Shown here piece by piece: positions 10,627 to 25,786 of a DNA stretch of 64,000 bases. The position numbers and the translations under genes are program-made. Position 1 is the first letter of the stretch. Each line of letters begins with the position of its first letter. The DNA is from Enterobacter genomosp. O (GTDB taxonomy: Bacteria > Pseudomonadota > Gammaproteobacteria > Enterobacterales > Enterobacteriaceae), in NCBI RefSeq assembly GCF_001022965.1, contig NZ_LECZ01000026.1, positions 1 through 64,000 on the forward strand. Direction: 5' to 3'. The notes under the pieces are model-generated. The model did not search any database, was not told where the DNA came from, and worked only from the letters and a program-made list of their open reading frames with translations.

Positions 10627-12123
10627 ATGGCTCACTCACATTTATTAGCAGAAAGAATTTCCCGCCTCAGCAGCGCGCTGGAGAAAGGCCTTTTCGAGCG
10701 TAGCCACGCCATTCGCCTCTGTTTACTGGCGGCGTTGAGCGGTGAAAGCGTATTTTTGCTGGGCCCACCGGGCATTGCCAAAAGCCTGATTGCCCGCAGG
10801 TTAAAGTTTGCGTTTCAGAACGCCCGCGCCTTCGAATACCTCATGACCCGGTTTTCTACCCCGGAAGAAGTTTTTGGCCCGCTCTCTATTCAGGCGCTGA
10901 AAGACGAAGGGCGCTATGAGCGTTTGACGGCGGGGTATTTGCCTGAGGCAGAGATTGTTTTTCTCGATGAGATCTGGAAAGCGGGGCCGGCTATTCTGAA
11001 CACCCTGCTCACGGCGATAAACGAACGGCGCTTCCGCAACGGCGCCAGCGAAGAGAAAATCCCGATGCGCCTGCTGGTGGCCGCGTCAAACGAACTGCCT
11101 GAAGCCGACAGCAGCCTGGAAGCGCTGTATGACCGCATGCTGATCCGCCTGTGGCTGGACAAAGTACAGGATAAATCCAACTTCCGCTCTATGCTGGTCA
11201 GCCAGCAGGATGAAAGTGAAAACCCGGTATCCGCTTCGCTGCAGGTCACGGATGAGGAGTATCACCAGTGGCAGCAGGATATTGGCAAAATCAAATTGCC
11301 GGACGCGGTCTTCGAGCTGATCTATCAGCTGCGCCAGCAGCTCGATCTGCTGCCTTCCGCGCCCTATGTCTCCGATCGCCGCTGGAAAAAGGCGATCCGC
11401 CTGCTGCAGGCCAGCGCCCTGTTCAGCGGGCGCGATGCCGTAGCGCCAATCGATCTGATCCTGCTGAAAGATTGCCTCTGGCACGACGCGGAAGGCATGA
11501 ACCTGATGCAGCAGCAGCTTGATGTTTTGATGACCGGACACGCCTGGGGGCAGCAGGCGATGCTCAACCAGCTGGGGGCGATTGCCCAGCGGCGCATTCA
11601 GCTCCAGCAGCAGCAAAGCGATAAAACCGCGCTGAAAGTGAATCGCCTCGGGGGAATGTTCGCCCGCAAACCGCACTATGAATTACCCGCTGAACTGACC
11701 AGTCCGACGCTGACGCTGTTGCTCCAGCAACCGCTCAAACTTCATGATATGCAGGTGGTGCACGTTTCCATTGAGCGCGAGGCACTGGCGCAGTGGCTGG
11801 ATAAAGGCGGTGAGATCCGTGGAAAGCTCAACGGCATCGGTTTTGCGCAGCCGCTGAATATGGAAGTGGACAGCAGCCAGCACCTGGTGATCCGCGACGT
11901 AAGCCTGCAGGGCTCGCGTCTTGCTCTGCCGGGAACCGCTTCCGACAGCGTTCCCGAAGTGATTAAGCAGCAGCTGGAAGCGCTGGACACAGAATGGCAC
12001 CAGCAGCACACCCGCTTTAGCGAGCAGCAAAAATGCCTCTTTATTCATAGCGACTGGTTAGGTCGCATCGAAGCCAGCCTGCAGGATGTAAGCGCACAGA
12101 TTAAACAGGCGCGTCAATGCTAA
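10627..12123 (+). CDS. ravA: MoxR AAA+ ATPase RavA
   Basis: A 498-residue MoxR-type AAA+ ATPase. Walker A is GPPGIAKS (46-53), Walker B is IVFLDEIWK (about 110-118), and a sensor-like asparagine follows in VAASNELPE. The C-terminal half holds the discontinuous triple-helical and LARA domains. RavA in E. coli binds the inducible lysine decarboxylase and works with ViaA on respiratory enzymes. The ATG at 10627 gives the E. coli length; an in-frame TTG at 10591 is rejected. Its ribosome site (AAGG) is about 13 bases away, a weak spacing. It overlaps viaA by 7 bp. Confidence 0.95.
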   Translation: MAHSHLLAERISRLSSALEKGLFERSHAIRLCLLAALSGESVFLLGPPGIAKSLIARRLKFAFQNARAFEYLMTRFSTPEEVFGPLSIQALKDEGRYERLTAGYLPEAEIVFLDEIWKAGPAILNTLLTAINERRFRNGASEEKIPMRLLVAASNELPEADSSLEALYDRMLIRLWLDKVQDKSNFRSMLVSQQDESENPVSASLQVTDEEYHQWQQDIGKIKLPDAVFELIYQLRQQLDLLPSAPYVSDRRWKKAIRLLQASALFSGRDAVAPIDLILLKDCLWHDAEGMNLMQQQLDVLMTGHAWGQQAMLNQLGAIAQRRIQLQQQQSDKTALKVNRLGGMFARKPHYELPAELTSPTLTLLLQQPLKLHDMQVVHVSIEREALAQWLDKGGEIRGKLNGIGFAQPLNMEVDSSQHLVIRDVSLQGSRLALPGTASDSVPEVIKQQLEALDTEWHQQHTRFSEQQKCLFIHSDWLGRIEASLQDVSAQIKQARQC

Positions 12124-13568
12124 CCCTGGATACACTTAACGTTATGCTGGCCGTCAGCGAGGAAGGGTTGATCGAAGAGGTGGTCATAACCCTTCTGGCT
12201 TCGCCGCAGCTGGCAGCCTTCTTTGAAAAATTCCCGAAGCTTAAAAAAGCGATGACGGACGATCTGCCGCGCTGGCGGGAAAATCTGCGCCAGCGGTTCA
12301 AAGAGACCGAGGTTCCGCCAGAGTTAACGGAAGAGGTGGCCTGCTATCAGCAGTGCCAGCGGCTCTCCACCTCGCAGTTTATCGTCCAGCTTCCGCAAAC
12401 CCTGACGCTGCTCGACAAGGTCCACTCTCCGTTTGCCAGCCAGGCCCGGGCGCTGGTCACGGATAACGCCACGTTTACCCCCGCATTGCATACCCTATTT
12501 CTACAGCGCTGGCGCCTGAGCCTGGTGGTTCAGGCCACGACGCTAAACCAGCAGCTGCTGGATGAAGAGCGCGAACAGCTGCTCAGTGAAGTTCAGGAGC
12601 GCATGACCTTAAGCGGCCAGCTCGAACAGGTGCTGGTGGAAAATGAGAACGCCGCAGGGCGTCTCTGGGACATGAGCGCCGGCCAGCTTCGCCGCGGGGA
12701 TTATCAGCTGATCGTCAAGTACGGCGATTTTCTGGCGCAGCAGCCCGAGCTGATGAAGCTTGCAGAACAATTGGGGCGATCAAGGGAGGCAAAGTCGGTC
12801 CCAAAGAAAGATGCCCCAATGGAAACCTTCCGCACCCTGGTGCGCGAACCGGCTACCGTGCCCGAACAGGTCGACGGGCTCCAGCAGAGCGATGACATTT
12901 TGCGCCTTCTGCCCACGGAGCTGAGCACGCTCGGGATGACCGAGCTGGAATATGAGTTTTACCGTCGACTGGTGGAAAAGCAGCTCCTCACCTACCGGCT
13001 GCACGGCGAAGCCTGGCGCGAGAAGCTCAGCCAGCGGCCGGTTATTCATCAGGATTTTGATGAACAGCCGCGTGGGCCATTCATTGTTTGCGTGGATACG
13101 TCCGGATCGATGGGCGGGTTTAACGAACAGTGTGCAAAGGCGTTCTGCCTGGCGCTGATGCGCGTGGCGCTCGCCGATCGCCGTCGCTGCTATATCATGC
13201 TTTTCTCCAGCGAGGTAGTGGGCTATGAGCTAACCAACCAGCAGGGGCTCGAACAGGCGATCCGCTTTTTAAGCCAGCGTTTTCGCGGCGGTACCGATCT
13301 GGCCAGCTGTTTTCGCAGCATCGTTGAGCGGATGCAGGGGGGAGACTGGTACGACGCTGATGCGGTGGTGATTTCTGATTTTATTGCCCAGCGGCTGCCG
13401 GATGACGTAGTAAATAAAGTGAAGGAGCTGCAGCGGGTGCATCAGCACCGTTTCCATGCGGTGGCGATGTCCGCCCATGGAAAACCCGGCATCATGCGCA
13501 TCTTCGATCATATCTGGCGCTTTGATACCGGGTTGCGTAGCCGCCTGCTCAGACGCTGGCAGCGTTAA
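12117..13568 (+). CDS. viaA: VWA-domain protein ViaA, RavA partner
   Basis: A 483-residue protein with a helical N-terminal region and a C-terminal von Willebrand A domain. The metal-ion-dependent adhesion motif is complete as DTSGSMGG, starting at Asp327, with the later threonine in GGTDL. It overlaps ravA by 7 bp, so the pair is translationally coupled, as for MoxR-VWA partners generally. It stimulates RavA ATPase in E. coli. Its stop codon directly abuts that of asnA on the opposite strand, with no space between. Confidence 0.94.
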   Translation: MLTLDTLNVMLAVSEEGLIEEVVITLLASPQLAAFFEKFPKLKKAMTDDLPRWRENLRQRFKETEVPPELTEEVACYQQCQRLSTSQFIVQLPQTLTLLDKVHSPFASQARALVTDNATFTPALHTLFLQRWRLSLVVQATTLNQQLLDEEREQLLSEVQERMTLSGQLEQVLVENENAAGRLWDMSAGQLRRGDYQLIVKYGDFLAQQPELMKLAEQLGRSREAKSVPKKDAPMETFRTLVREPATVPEQVDGLQQSDDILRLLPTELSTLGMTELEYEFYRRLVEKQLLTYRLHGEAWREKLSQRPVIHQDFDEQPRGPFIVCVDTSGSMGGFNEQCAKAFCLALMRVALADRRRCYIMLFSSEVVGYELTNQQGLEQAIRFLSQRFRGGTDLASCFRSIVERMQGGDWYDADAVVISDFIAQRLPDDVVNKVKELQRVHQHRFHAVAMSAHGKPGIMRIFDHIWRFDTGLRSRLLRRWQR

Positions 13569-14561
13569 TTACAAAAGAGAGCCAACGCTTTCGCGCACCT
13601 GCTGCGGCCAGACACCACACTGAACCTGGCCGATATGCGGCAGCTGAAGCAGCAGCATGGTCAGTCGGGACTGGCCGATACCGCCGCCGATGGTCTGCGG
13701 CATTTCCCCGCGCAGCAGCGCCTGGTGCCACTCTAGTTTGAGACGATCTTCATCGCCGGTGACCGCCAGCTGGCGCTTCAGCGCGTCAGCATCCACGCGG
13801 ATCCCCATAGAAGAAAGTTCGAATGCGTCTTCCAGTACCGGGTTCCAGACCAGAATATCGCCGTTCAGACCGGCATAGTCGCGCTCGCCCAGCGTGCTCC
13901 AGTCATCATAATCCGGTGCACGAACGTCGTGGCGTTTGCCATCAGACAGCTTGCCGCCGATACCCATCAGGAACACTGCCCCCAGCTCTTTGGCGATCGC
14001 ACGTTCACGACCTTTGGCATCCAGATCCGGGAAACGGCTCAGCAGCTCCTGGCTGTGCACAAAGTGGATCGATTCCGGCAGGAACGGTGCCAGACCAAAC
14101 TCTTTGCTTACTGCCGCTTCGGTAGCTTTGATCCCGGCGTAAATCGCCTCAACGGTAGCTTTCAGCGTACCCACGTGACGCTCGCCATCCCCCATTACGC
14201 GCTCCCAGTCCCACTGGTCAACGTAAACGGAGTGAATCGGAGACAGGCGGTCTTCGTCGGGGCGAAGAGCTTTCATGTGCGTGTAGAGCCCTTCGCCCGC
14301 GCTGAAGTCGTGTTGTCCCAGGGTTTGACGCTTCCATTTCGCAAGGGAGTGAACCACTTCGAACTGGGCGTCTGGCAATGTTTTCACTTTTACCTGTACC
14401 GCTTTTTCGCATCCAGAGAGGTTATCCTGCGTCCCATCACCCACGCGGCTGAGAATAGGTGCCTGAACTTCAATCAGACCCAGCTTGTCTTCCAGCTGGC
14501 GGGAAAAATGGGATTTAACGAAACTGATCTGGCGTTGTTTTGCGATGTAAGCGGTTTTCAT
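13569..14561 (-). CDS. asnA: Aspartate-ammonia ligase (asparagine synthetase A)
   Basis: A 330-residue enzyme that makes asparagine from aspartate, ammonia and ATP. It is related to class II aminoacyl-tRNA synthetases. Conserved stretches include [21 protein letters not shown] at the N-terminus and the motif 3-like [14 protein letters not shown] near the C-terminus. Same length as E. coli AsnA. It is divergent from asnC, whose product activates it when asparagine is low; the 151-bp gap carries the shared control region. Confidence 0.97.
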   Translation of the reverse strand: MKTAYIAKQRQISFVKSHFSRQLEDKLGLIEVQAPILSRVGDGTQDNLSGCEKAVQVKVKTLPDAQFEVVHSLAKWKRQTLGQHDFSAGEGLYTHMKALRPDEDRLSPIHSVYVDQWDWERVMGDGERHVGTLKATVEAIYAGIKATEAAVSKEFGLAPFLPESIHFVHSQELLSRFPDLDAKGRERAIAKELGAVFLMGIGGKLSDGKRHDVRAPDYDDWSTLGERDYAGLNGDILVWNPVLEDAFELSSMGIRVDADALKRQLAVTGDEDRLKLEWHQALLRGEMPQTIGGGIGQSRLTMLLLQLPHIGQVQCGVWPQQVRESVGSLL

Positions 14562-14712
14562 TATTTATACTCCTGCGTCCTGTTGGTATTGATTAAGCAA
14601 CAGAAATGGCACCTGATTCAATAACCCATCAACAAAAAGCCGCCTTCACTTTTGATTCGATAAAATTAGGCGCTAGAATAGAGTGATTCATTAATCTTCA
14701 TAAGAAAAAGCT

Positions 14713-15171
14713 ATGGAAAATTATCAGATCGACAATCTCGACCGCGGCATTCTGGAGGCGTTAATGGCCAATGCCCGTACCGCCTACGCCGAACTGGCGA
14801 AACAGTTTGGCGTCAGCCCGGGAACCATTCACGTTCGCGTAGAGAAGATGAAGCAGGCGGGGATCATTACCGGTGCACGCATTGACGTCAGCCCTAAGCA
14901 GCTGGGTTACGACGTCTGCTGCTTCATCGGCATCATTCTAAAAAGCGCAAAAGACTACCCTTCCGCCCTGGCGAAGCTAAACGCGCTGGATGAAGTCACC
15001 GAGGCGTACTACACCACCGGGCACTACAGCATCTTTATTAAGGTCATGTGCCGATCCATCGACGCACTCCAGCAGGTACTTATCAACAAGATCCAAACAA
15101 TCGATGAAATTCAGTCCACCGAGACGCTGATCTCCCTGCAAAACCCGATCATGCGTACCATCCGCCCGTGA
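14713..15171 (+). CDS. asnC: Lrp-family regulator AsnC
   Basis: A 152-residue Lrp/AsnC regulator. The N-terminal helix-turn-helix (about residues 8-60, LDRGILEALMANARTAYAEL then FGVSPGTIHVRVEKMK) is followed by a RAM ligand domain that binds asparagine. It activates asnA and represses itself in E. coli. At its 3' end an 8-bp perfect stem (arms at 15144-15151 and 15169-15176) spans the stop codon. Without a U tract this is at best a leaky terminator, so some transcription may continue into mioC and oriC. Confidence 0.96.
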   Translation: MENYQIDNLDRGILEALMANARTAYAELAKQFGVSPGTIHVRVEKMKQAGIITGARIDVSPKQLGYDVCCFIGIILKSAKDYPSALAKLNALDEVTEAYYTTGHYSIFIKVMCRSIDALQQVLINKIQTIDEIQSTETLISLQNPIMRTIRP

Positions 15172-15192
15172 TCGGGCAAATTCATTCCCACA

Positions 15193-15201
15193 TTTTCCAC
15201 A
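15193..15201 (+). promoter_or_regulatory. Candidate DnaA box before mioC
   Basis: TTTTCCACA differs by one base from the DnaA consensus TTATCCACA and lies 61 bp before the mioC start, where E. coli mioC is repressed by DnaA. A second copy of the same nonamer lies inside mioC at 15352-15360. Confidence 0.5.
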
Positions 15202-15261
15202 GGTAGATCCCAGCTCGTTCACAGCGTACAATGGCCATCTCTTTATCTGGACGAGCGATCA

Positions 15262-15711
15262 ATGGCGGACATTACCCTTATCAGCGGCAGCACCCTTGGC
15301 GGTGCGGAATACGTAGCGGAACATCTGGCTGAAAAGCTGGAAGATGCGGGCTTTTCCACACAAACCCTGCACGGCCCGTTGCTTGAAGATCTCCCGACTG
15401 ACGGGGTCTGGCTGCTGATCACCTCCACGCACGGCGCGGGCGATCTGCCGGATAATCTGCAACCTTTATACGACGAACTGCTGGAACAGCAGCCCGACCT
15501 GTCAAACGTCCGTTTTGGCGCAGTGGGGATCGGCAGCCGCGAATATGACACTTTTTGCGGGGCAATAGAGAAAGTCGAAGCCGCTGTCACCTCTTGCGGA
15601 GCAAAACAGCTGGGTGAAACGCTCAAGATCAACATCCTCGATCATGACATTCCGGAGGATCCGGCCGAGATCTGGGTCGCGGAATGGAAAAATTTACTCA
15701 AAAACGATTAA
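15262..15711 (+). CDS. mioC: Flavodoxin-like protein MioC
   Basis: A 149-residue flavodoxin-fold protein that binds FMN. The phosphate-binding loop appears as LISGSTLGGAEYVAEHLAEKL (residues 5-25), and the isoalloxazine-contact regions as TSTHGAGDLPDN and GIGSREYDTFCGA. E. coli MioC (147 residues) supports biotin synthase in vitro. It lies next to oriC and transcription from it crosses the origin, which in E. coli influences initiation without being essential. Start chosen to match the family N-terminus. Confidence 0.95.
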   Translation: MADITLISGSTLGGAEYVAEHLAEKLEDAGFSTQTLHGPLLEDLPTDGVWLLITSTHGAGDLPDNLQPLYDELLEQQPDLSNVRFGAVGIGSREYDTFCGAIEKVEAAVTSCGAKQLGETLKINILDHDIPEDPAEIWVAEWKNLLKND

Positions 15712-16000
15712 AGATCGCGCGAACGGATGTGGATAACTCTGGTTAAAAGCTCGTATTAACCCGTAGTTATCCAAAGAACAACTGTTGTTTAGTTTTTGCC
15801 CTGTGCATAAAGTCGCGATCTGATCCCAGCTTATACTGTCCAGGATCACCGATCATTCACAGCAAACGATCCTTTCTAACCGTATGATCTTCTTTATGAG
15901 ATCGGACTTATCCACACAGGTTCGCGATCCTAATAAGAGATCACAATAGAACAGATCTCTAAATAAAAAGATCTTCTTTTTAATAGCCCAGGATCCCAAT
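15712..16000. other. oriC: Chromosomal replication origin oriC
   Basis: Orientation is reversed relative to the usual E. coli drawing. DnaA boxes seen: R4 (TTATCCACA on the minus strand, 15728-15736), R3 (TTATCCAAA, 15767-15775), R2 (TTATGCACA on the minus strand, 15802-15810) and R1 (TTATCCACA, 15908-15916). The unwinding element holds three AT-rich 13-mers on the minus strand: GATCTCTTATTAG (15930-15942), GATCTGTTCTATT (15945-15957) and GATCTTTTTATTT (15961-15973). I count 13 GATC Dam sites between 15712 and 16000, which SeqA would bind. IHF and FIS sites are expected between R1-R2 and R2-R3 but were not resolved. Confidence 0.96.
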
Positions 16001-16085
16001 GCTTTCTCGAAAGACTAAAGTTGAGTAGAATCCACGGCCCGGGCTTCAATCCATTTTCATACCGCTTTACGCGAGGCAGACCACC

Positions 16086-17975
16086 ATGTTTTATCAGGAT
16101 CCTTTTGACGTCATCATCATTGGCGGGGGTCATGCAGGCACTGAGGCCGCAATGGCCGCAGCGCGTATGGGTCAGCAGACCCTGCTTTTGACACACAATA
16201 TCGACACGCTGGGACAAATGTCCTGTAATCCGGCGATTGGCGGCATTGGGAAAGGACACCTGGTAAAAGAAGTGGATGCACTTGGCGGCCTGATGGCGAA
16301 AGCGATCGATCATGCAGGCATCCAGTTTAGGATACTAAACGCGAGTAAAGGGCCTGCTGTTCGTGCGACCCGTGCACAGGCAGACCGCGTGCTTTACCGC
16401 CAGGCTGTGCGCACTGCGCTGGAGAACCAGCCGAACCTGATGATCTTCCAGCAGGCTGTTGAAGATCTTATCGTCGAGAACGATCGCGTCGTGGGTGCCG
16501 TGACCCAGATGGGTCTCAAGTTCCGCGCAAAAGCAGTTGTGCTGACCGTCGGGACATTCCTGGACGGAAAAATTCATATCGGTCTGGATAACTACAGCGG
16601 TGGCCGCGCTGGCGATCCGCCGTCTATTCCACTGTCTCGCCGTCTGCGCGAACTGCCGCTGCGCGTTAGCCGCCTGAAAACAGGCACGCCTCCGCGTATT
16701 GATGCGCGCACCATTGATTTCAGCGTGCTGGCGCAACAGCACGGCGATAACCCAATGCCGGTCTTCTCGTTTATGGGCAATGCGGCGCAGCATCCGCAGC
16801 AGGTGCCGTGCTACATCACGCACACCAACGAGAAAACCCATGACGTGATCCGCAATAACCTCGATCGTAGCCCAATGTACGCAGGGGTGATCGAAGGGAT
16901 CGGACCACGCTACTGTCCGTCGATCGAAGACAAAGTTATGCGCTTTGCCGATCGTAACCAGCACCAGATCTTCCTGGAGCCGGAAGGGCTGACGTCCAAC
17001 GAAATTTACCCGAACGGTATCTCCACCAGCCTGCCGTTCGACGTGCAGATGCAAATAGTTCGCTCAATGCAGGGGATGGAGAATGCGAAAATCGTTCGCC
17101 CTGGCTACGCTATTGAGTACGATTTCTTCGATCCGCGTGACCTGAAGCCGACCCTCGAGTGCAAATTCATCCACGGTCTGTTCTTCGCGGGTCAGATTAA
17201 CGGCACCACCGGTTACGAAGAAGCGGCTGCACAGGGCCTGCTTGCCGGTCTGAACGCCGCACGTTTCTCAGCCGAGAAAGAGGGCTGGGCACCAGGCCGT
17301 TCTCAGGCGTATCTGGGCGTGCTGGTTGATGACCTCTGCACCCTGGGGACCAAAGAACCGTACCGCATGTTTACCTCTCGCGCGGAATATCGCCTGATGC
17401 TGCGCGAAGATAACGCCGACCTGCGCCTGACCGAAATGGGGCGTGAGCTGGGTCTGGTTGATGACGAGCGCTGGGCGCGCTTCAACGAGAAGCTGGAGCG
17501 TATTGAACAGGAACGTCAGCGCCTGAAAACGACATGGGTGAATCCACAGGCGGAAACCGCAGCTGAAGTGAACGCTCACTTGACTGCACCGCTCTCGCGT
17601 GAAGCCAGCGGTGAAGATTTGCTGCGTCGTCCTGAAGTTACCTACGAGAATCTGGTGAAACTGAGCGCATTCGCGCCGGGCCTGGAAGACGCTGAAGCGG
17701 CAGAGCAGGTTGAGATCCAGGTGAAATACGAAGGCTACATCGCGCGTCAGCAGGATGAGATTGAAAAACAGCAGCGCAACGAAAACACGCTGCTGCCGGA
17801 ACTGCTGGACTACCGTCAGGTAACGGGCCTTTCCAATGAAGTAATCGCCAAGCTTAACGATCATAAACCGGTGTCGATCGGCCAGGCGTCCCGCATCTCG
17901 GGCGTTACCCCAGCGGCGATTTCGATCCTGCTGGTTTGGCTGAAAAAGCAAGGTATGTTGCGCCGCAGCGCGTAA
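16086..17975 (+). CDS. mnmG: tRNA uridine-34 5-carboxymethylaminomethyl modification enzyme MnmG
   Basis: A 629-residue FAD protein (formerly GidA) that works with MnmE to add carboxymethylaminomethyl to U34 of certain tRNAs. The dinucleotide-binding motif [19 protein letters not shown] lies at residues 11-29. The family signature [12 protein letters not shown] and the Cys-bearing [18 protein letters not shown] are present, as is the helical C-terminal MnmE/tRNA-binding domain. Same length as E. coli MnmG. Its promoter lies between oriC and the start, so its transcription leads away from the origin. Confidence 0.97.
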   Translation: MFYQDPFDVIIIGGGHAGTEAAMAAARMGQQTLLLTHNIDTLGQMSCNPAIGGIGKGHLVKEVDALGGLMAKAIDHAGIQFRILNASKGPAVRATRAQADRVLYRQAVRTALENQPNLMIFQQAVEDLIVENDRVVGAVTQMGLKFRAKAVVLTVGTFLDGKIHIGLDNYSGGRAGDPPSIPLSRRLRELPLRVSRLKTGTPPRIDARTIDFSVLAQQHGDNPMPVFSFMGNAAQHPQQVPCYITHTNEKTHDVIRNNLDRSPMYAGVIEGIGPRYCPSIEDKVMRFADRNQHQIFLEPEGLTSNEIYPNGISTSLPFDVQMQIVRSMQGMENAKIVRPGYAIEYDFFDPRDLKPTLECKFIHGLFFAGQINGTTGYEEAAAQGLLAGLNAARFSAEKEGWAPGRSQAYLGVLVDDLCTLGTKEPYRMFTSRAEYRLMLREDNADLRLTEMGRELGLVDDERWARFNEKLERIEQERQRLKTTWVNPQAETAAEVNAHLTAPLSREASGEDLLRRPEVTYENLVKLSAFAPGLEDAEAAEQVEIQVKYEGYIARQQDEIEKQQRNENTLLPELLDYRQVTGLSNEVIAKLNDHKPVSIGQASRISGVTPAAISILLVWLKKQGMLRRSA

Positions 17976-17989
17976 TTGACATTGTTTTT

Positions 17990-18056
17990 GGCGGGTGGCG
18001 CTTCGCTGACCCGCCCTACTTATTCGTAGGCCCGGTAAGCGGCAGCGCCATCGGGC
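17990..18056. repeat. BIME: paired REP elements between mnmG and rsmG
   Basis: Two inverted REP units: 17990-18015 (arms GGCGGGT and ACCCGCC) and 18030-18056 (outer arms GCCCG and CGGGC), joined by a 14-bp linker with the usual TTATTCGTAG. The same arrangement recurs at 31165-31236. Here it splits the mnmG-rsmG transcript and may set their relative amounts. Confidence 0.88.
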
Positions 18057-18082
18057 GAAAAATCTCTAAACAGGTACCCACC

Positions 18083-18706
18083 GTGCTCAATAAACTCTCT
18101 CGTCTGCTGGATCAGGCAGGTATTTCGCTCACCGATCACCAGAAAAATCAGCTGGTGGCCTATGTCGATATGCTGAACAAATGGAACAAAGCGTACAACC
18201 TGACGTCGGTACGCGACCCCAACGAGATGCTGATTCGCCATATTCTCGATAGCATCGTGGTTGCGCCGTATCTGAAAGGTGAGCGTTTTATCGACGTGGG
18301 GACGGGCCCTGGTCTGCCGGGCGTTCCGCTGTCGATTGTTCGCCCTGAGAGTCATTTCACGCTGCTGGACAGCCTTGGCAAGCGCGTACGCTTTTTACGT
18401 CAGGTGCAGCATGAGCTGAAGCTTGAGAACATCACGCCCGTGCAGAGCAGGGTAGAGGAGTTCCCGGCGGAGCCGCCGTTTGACGGTGTTATCAGCCGCG
18501 CGTTTGCTTCACTCAATGATATGGTGAGCTGGTGTAAGCATTTACCCGCAGAGAATGGCCGCTTTTATGCGCTGAAAGGGCAGCTGCCAGGCGATGAAAT
18601 TGAACAGCTTCCGGACGGTTTTGTTGTTGAATCCATCGAGAAATTAAACATTCCTCAGCTCGATGGGGAACGTCATCTGGTGATAATTAAGCCAAACAAT
18701 TTTTAA
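18083..18706 (+). CDS. rsmG: 16S rRNA (guanine-527-N7)-methyltransferase RsmG
   Basis: Methylates N7 of G527 in 16S rRNA with S-adenosylmethionine. The Rossmann motif I appears as [10 protein letters not shown] (71-80), with family motifs [19 protein letters not shown] and [11 protein letters not shown] chose the GTG at 18083, which gives 207 residues as in E. coli and follows an AGG ribosome site by eight bases. The open frame reaches back to 17936, but that extension would translate the BIME and is rejected. Loss of this gene in E. coli gives low-level streptomycin resistance. Confidence 0.95.
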   Translation: MLNKLSRLLDQAGISLTDHQKNQLVAYVDMLNKWNKAYNLTSVRDPNEMLIRHILDSIVVAPYLKGERFIDVGTGPGLPGVPLSIVRPESHFTLLDSLGKRVRFLRQVQHELKLENITPVQSRVEEFPAEPPFDGVISRAFASLNDMVSWCKHLPAENGRFYALKGQLPGDEIEQLPDGFVVESIEKLNIPQLDGERHLVIIKPNNF

Positions 18707-19204
18707 AAATTTAATAAAAAATGTGGAATTTGTGCTGTTCTTACCATGTTAAAAAACAGCACAACTACCGGGGTTTTACCGGTGAGCTTTTAACCTCTTT
18801 TTCACTAAGGTTTTTCTTACGGTTAACGTAGCGCCTGTTATTTACCGTGAAGATAGTCATCTGTGAAAATATAAGTCTGCTAAAAGTGGGATGCAGCAAC
18901 CAGAATGCAATGTTAATTATTTATTAAGAATGTCAATAAAAGGTTTTTATTGTGTACCGGGCTGTTTTGAAAATAGTTACGACGTTTTGCGTTTAATTTC
19001 ATAAAGATAAAATTATGCGATTTGCGTCTTTGATAAATACAACCTTATCGCAAATGTGTGTTTTGTGATCTCGTGCACGCTTTATCGTCAACGTTTTCGC
19101 GCTGTTTGCAGTTTTGGTCGAAGGTTTGCGCTTTCAGCGAAAGTTAAAAAATAGCGGTGGGGAAAAATATTTAAACATTTATTCACCTTTTCGCTACTTA
19201 ATGT
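18707..19204. other. Long AT-rich gap between rsmG and atpI
   Basis: No gene is seen in this stretch. A 9-bp perfect stem with a 15-base loop (arms TGTGCTGTT at 18731-18739 and AACAGCACA at 18755-18763) lies 25 bp past rsmG, without a U tract. A short ACCGG/CCGGT stem follows at 18767-18783. The rest is AT-rich with scattered TGTGA-like sequences. E. coli has a gap of similar length here, which suggests conserved upstream control of atp. Confidence 0.6.
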
Positions 19205-19232
19205 TTGAAATCACGGGTGCGCACCGTATAAT
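19205..19232 (+). promoter_or_regulatory. Main promoter of the atp operon
   Basis: TTGAAA (19205-19210) and a perfect TATAAT (19227-19232) with a 16-bp spacer. The sequence around it is nearly the same as I recall for the E. coli unc promoter upstream of atpI. The leader to atpI is about 85 nt. Confidence 0.85.
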
Positions 19233-19322
19233 TTGACCGCTTTTTGATGCTTGACTCTGAGCCTTAAAGGACGTTTTATACGACACGCGGCATACCTCGA
19301 AGGGAGCAGGAGTAAAAACGTG

Positions 19323-20527
<1,205 letters not shown>

Positions 20528-20558
20528 TTTTTTACCAACACTACTACGTTTTAATTGA

Positions 20559-20833
<275 letters not shown>

Positions 20834-20864
20834 TAAGCCACAGAAATTAAAGAGGTATTGTGCT

Positions 20865-21335
20865 GTGAACATGAACGCAACAATCCTCGGCCAGGCCATC
20901 GCGTTTATTCTCTTTGTCTGGTTCTGCATGAAGTATGTATGGCCGCCTTTAATGGCTGCCATCGAAAAACGTCAGAAAGAAATTGCTGACGGTCTGGCTT
21001 CTGCAGAACGCGCTAAGAAAGATTTGGACCTTGCACAGGCCAACGCGACAGACCAGCTGAAAAAAGCGAAAGCGGAAGCTCAGGTTATCATCGAACAGGC
21101 TAACAAACGCCGTTCGCAGATCCTGGACGAAGCCAAAGCTGAAGCAGAACAGGAACGTACTAAGATCGTGACACAAGCTCAGGCTGAAATTGATGCCGAG
21201 CGTAAACGTGCTCGCGAAGAACTGCGTAAGCAGGTTGCGATTCTGGCTGTTGCTGGCGCCGAGAAGATCATCGAACGTTCCGTGGATGAAGCTGCTAACA
21301 GCGACATCGTGGACAAACTTGTCGCTGAACTGTAA
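20865..21335 (+). CDS. atpF: ATP synthase F0 subunit b
   Basis: A 156-residue stator subunit: one N-terminal membrane helix (about residues 5-25) and a long charged helix that dimerises as a coiled coil and reaches the delta subunit. It starts at GTG, as in E. coli, with AGAGG upstream; an ATG two codons later is less likely. Seventeen bases after its stop codon begins, atpH starts. Confidence 0.97.
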   Translation: MNMNATILGQAIAFILFVWFCMKYVWPPLMAAIEKRQKEIADGLASAERAKKDLDLAQANATDQLKKAKAEAQVIIEQANKRRSQILDEAKAEAEQERTKIVTQAQAEIDAERKRAREELRKQVAILAVAGAEKIIERSVDEAANSDIVDKLVAEL

Positions 21336-21349
21336 GGAGGGAGGGGCTG

Positions 21350-21883
21350 ATGTCTGAATTTGTTACGGTAGCTCGCCCCTACGCCAAAGCAGCTTTTGAC
21401 TTTGCTGTCGAACACCAAAATGTCGATCGCTGGCAGGATATGCTGGCGTTTGCCGCTGAGGTGACGAAAAACGAACAAATGGCCGAGTTGCTGTCTGGTG
21501 CTTTAGCGCCTGATACCCTCGCCGCGTCGTTTATCGCCGTGTGCGGAGAGCAACTGGATGCCAATGGCCAGAACCTGATTAAGGTCATGGCTGAAAATGG
21601 TCGTCTCCGTGTGCTCCCGGATGTTCTCGAGCAGTTTGAGCACTTACGTGCGCTGAGTGAAGCTACTGCCGAAGTCGAAGTGACTTCTGCGACTGAACTG
21701 AGTAATGAACAGCTTGCGAAAATCACCGCCGCGATGGAAAAACGTCTGTCACGCAAAGTTAAGCTGAATTGCAAAATCGATAAGTCTGTAATGGCAGGCG
21801 TAATCATCCGTTCGGGTGATATGGTCATTGATGGTAGCGTACGCGGCCGTCTTGAACGCCTTGCAGACGTCTTGCAGTCTTAA
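21350..21883 (+). CDS. atpH: ATP synthase F1 subunit delta
   Basis: A 177-residue OSCP/delta subunit that links the top of F1 to the b-stalk. The N-terminal helical bundle ([16 protein letters not shown]) binds alpha, and the C-terminal part with [19 protein letters not shown] is the family signature. It follows a strong AAGGAGG site after atpF. Same length as in E. coli. Confidence 0.97.
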   Translation: MSEFVTVARPYAKAAFDFAVEHQNVDRWQDMLAFAAEVTKNEQMAELLSGALAPDTLAASFIAVCGEQLDANGQNLIKVMAENGRLRVLPDVLEQFEHLRALSEATAEVEVTSATELSNEQLAKITAAMEKRLSRKVKLNCKIDKSVMAGVIIRSGDMVIDGSVRGRLERLADVLQS

Positions 21884-21895
21884 GGGGACTGGAGC

Positions 21896-23437
21896 ATGCA
21901 ACTGAATTCCACCGAAATCAGCGAACTGATCAAGCAGCGCATTGCTCAGTTCAATGTTGTGAGTGAAGCTCACAACGAAGGTACTATTGTTTCTGTAAGT
22001 GACGGTGTTATCCGCATCCACGGCCTGGCCGATTGTATGCAGGGTGAGATGATTTCCCTGCCGGGTAACCGTTACGCTATCGCACTGAACCTGGAGCGCG
22101 ACTCCGTAGGTGCAGTTGTTATGGGTCCATACGCTGACCTCGCCGAAGGCATGAAGGTTAAGTGTACTGGCCGTATTCTGGAAGTGCCGGTTGGCCGTGG
22201 CCTGCTGGGTCGCGTTGTTAACACCCTGGGTGCGCCAATCGACGGTAAAGGTCCGGTTGAGCACGATGGCTTCTCCCCAATCGAAGTTATCGCACCAGGC
22301 GTTATCGACCGTCAGTCCGTAGATCAGCCTGTTCAGACAGGTTATAAGTCCGTTGATGCCATGATCCCAATCGGTCGTGGTCAGCGTGAACTGATCATCG
22401 GTGACCGTCAGACCGGTAAAACCGCAATGGCTATCGACGCCATCATCAACCAGCGTGACTCCGGTATCAAATGTGTGTACGTGGCCATCGGCCAGAAAGC
22501 GTCCACCATTTCTAACGTGGTTCGTAAACTGGAAGAGCACGGTGCACTGTCTAACACCATCGTTGTGGTAGCAACTGCTTCTGAATCTGCTGCACTGCAA
22601 TACTTGGCACCATACGCAGGTTGCGCAATGGGCGAATACTTCCGTGACCGCGGTGAAGATGCGCTGATCGTATACGATGACCTGTCTAAACAGGCTGTTG
22701 CTTATCGTCAGGTTTCCCTGCTGCTCCGTCGTCCACCTGGACGTGAAGCGTTCCCTGGCGACGTATTCTACCTCCACTCTCGTCTGCTGGAGCGTGCTTC
22801 CCGCGTTAACGCGGAATACGTCGAGAACTTCACCAAAGGTGAAGTGAAGGGTAAAACGGGCTCTCTGACCGCTCTGCCGATCATTGAAACCCAGGCGGGT
22901 GACGTTTCTGCGTTCGTTCCGACCAACGTAATCTCCATTACCGATGGTCAGATCTTCCTGGAAACCAACCTGTTTAACTCCGGTATTCGTCCGGCAGTTA
23001 ACCCAGGTATCTCCGTATCCCGTGTTGGTGGTGCTGCTCAGACCAAGATCATCAAGAAACTGTCCGGTGGTATCCGTACCGCGCTGGCACAGTATCGTGA
23101 ACTGGCTGCGTTCTCTCAGTTCGCATCCGATCTGGACGAAGCAACCCGTAAACAGCTGAGCCACGGTCAGAAAGTGACCGAGCTGCTGAAGCAGAAACAG
23201 TACGCTCCAATGTCTGTTGCTCAGCAGGGCCTGGTGCTGTTCGCGGCTGAACGCGGTTACCTCGAAGATGTGGAACTGGCGAAAATCGGTAGCTTCGAAG
23301 CCGCTCTGCTGGCTTACGTCGACCGTGATCACGCTCCGCTGATGCAAGAGATCAACCAGACCGGTGGCTATAACGACGAAATCGAAGGCAAGCTGAAAGC
23401 TATCCTCGATTCCTTCAAAGCAACCCAATCCTGGTAA
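21896..23437 (+). CDS. atpA: ATP synthase F1 subunit alpha
   Basis: A 513-residue subunit with an N-terminal beta barrel, a RecA-like nucleotide domain and a helical C-terminus. The P-loop is GDRQTGKT, the arginine-finger region is [17 protein letters not shown]. It binds non-catalytic nucleotide. Codon use is strongly biased to the highly expressed set (CGT, GGT, CTG), like the rest of the F1 genes. A 644-residue frame on the other strand is a shadow of this gene. Confidence 0.98.
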   Translation: MQLNSTEISELIKQRIAQFNVVSEAHNEGTIVSVSDGVIRIHGLADCMQGEMISLPGNRYAIALNLERDSVGAVVMGPYADLAEGMKVKCTGRILEVPVGRGLLGRVVNTLGAPIDGKGPVEHDGFSPIEVIAPGVIDRQSVDQPVQTGYKSVDAMIPIGRGQRELIIGDRQTGKTAMAIDAIINQRDSGIKCVYVAIGQKASTISNVVRKLEEHGALSNTIVVVATASESAALQYLAPYAGCAMGEYFRDRGEDALIVYDDLSKQAVAYRQVSLLLRRPPGREAFPGDVFYLHSRLLERASRVNAEYVENFTKGEVKGKTGSLTALPIIETQAGDVSAFVPTNVISITDGQIFLETNLFNSGIRPAVNPGISVSRVGGAAQTKIIKKLSGGIRTALAQYRELAAFSQFASDLDEATRKQLSHGQKVTELLKQKQYAPMSVAQQGLVLFAAERGYLEDVELAKIGSFEAALLAYVDRDHAPLMQEINQTGGYNDEIEGKLKAILDSFKATQSW

Positions 23438-23488
23438 TCGTCCGGCGGCTTGTCTCAGGACAAGCCGCCTGGCATTGAGGAGAAGCTC

Positions 23489-25766
<2,278 letters not shown>

Positions 25767-25786
25767 CGCCTTAATCGGAGGGTGAT

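Noticed and set aside
17936..18082. A 49-residue N-terminal extension of RsmG
   Set aside because: It would translate the BIME repeat and overlap mnmG; the GTG at 18083 gives the family length.
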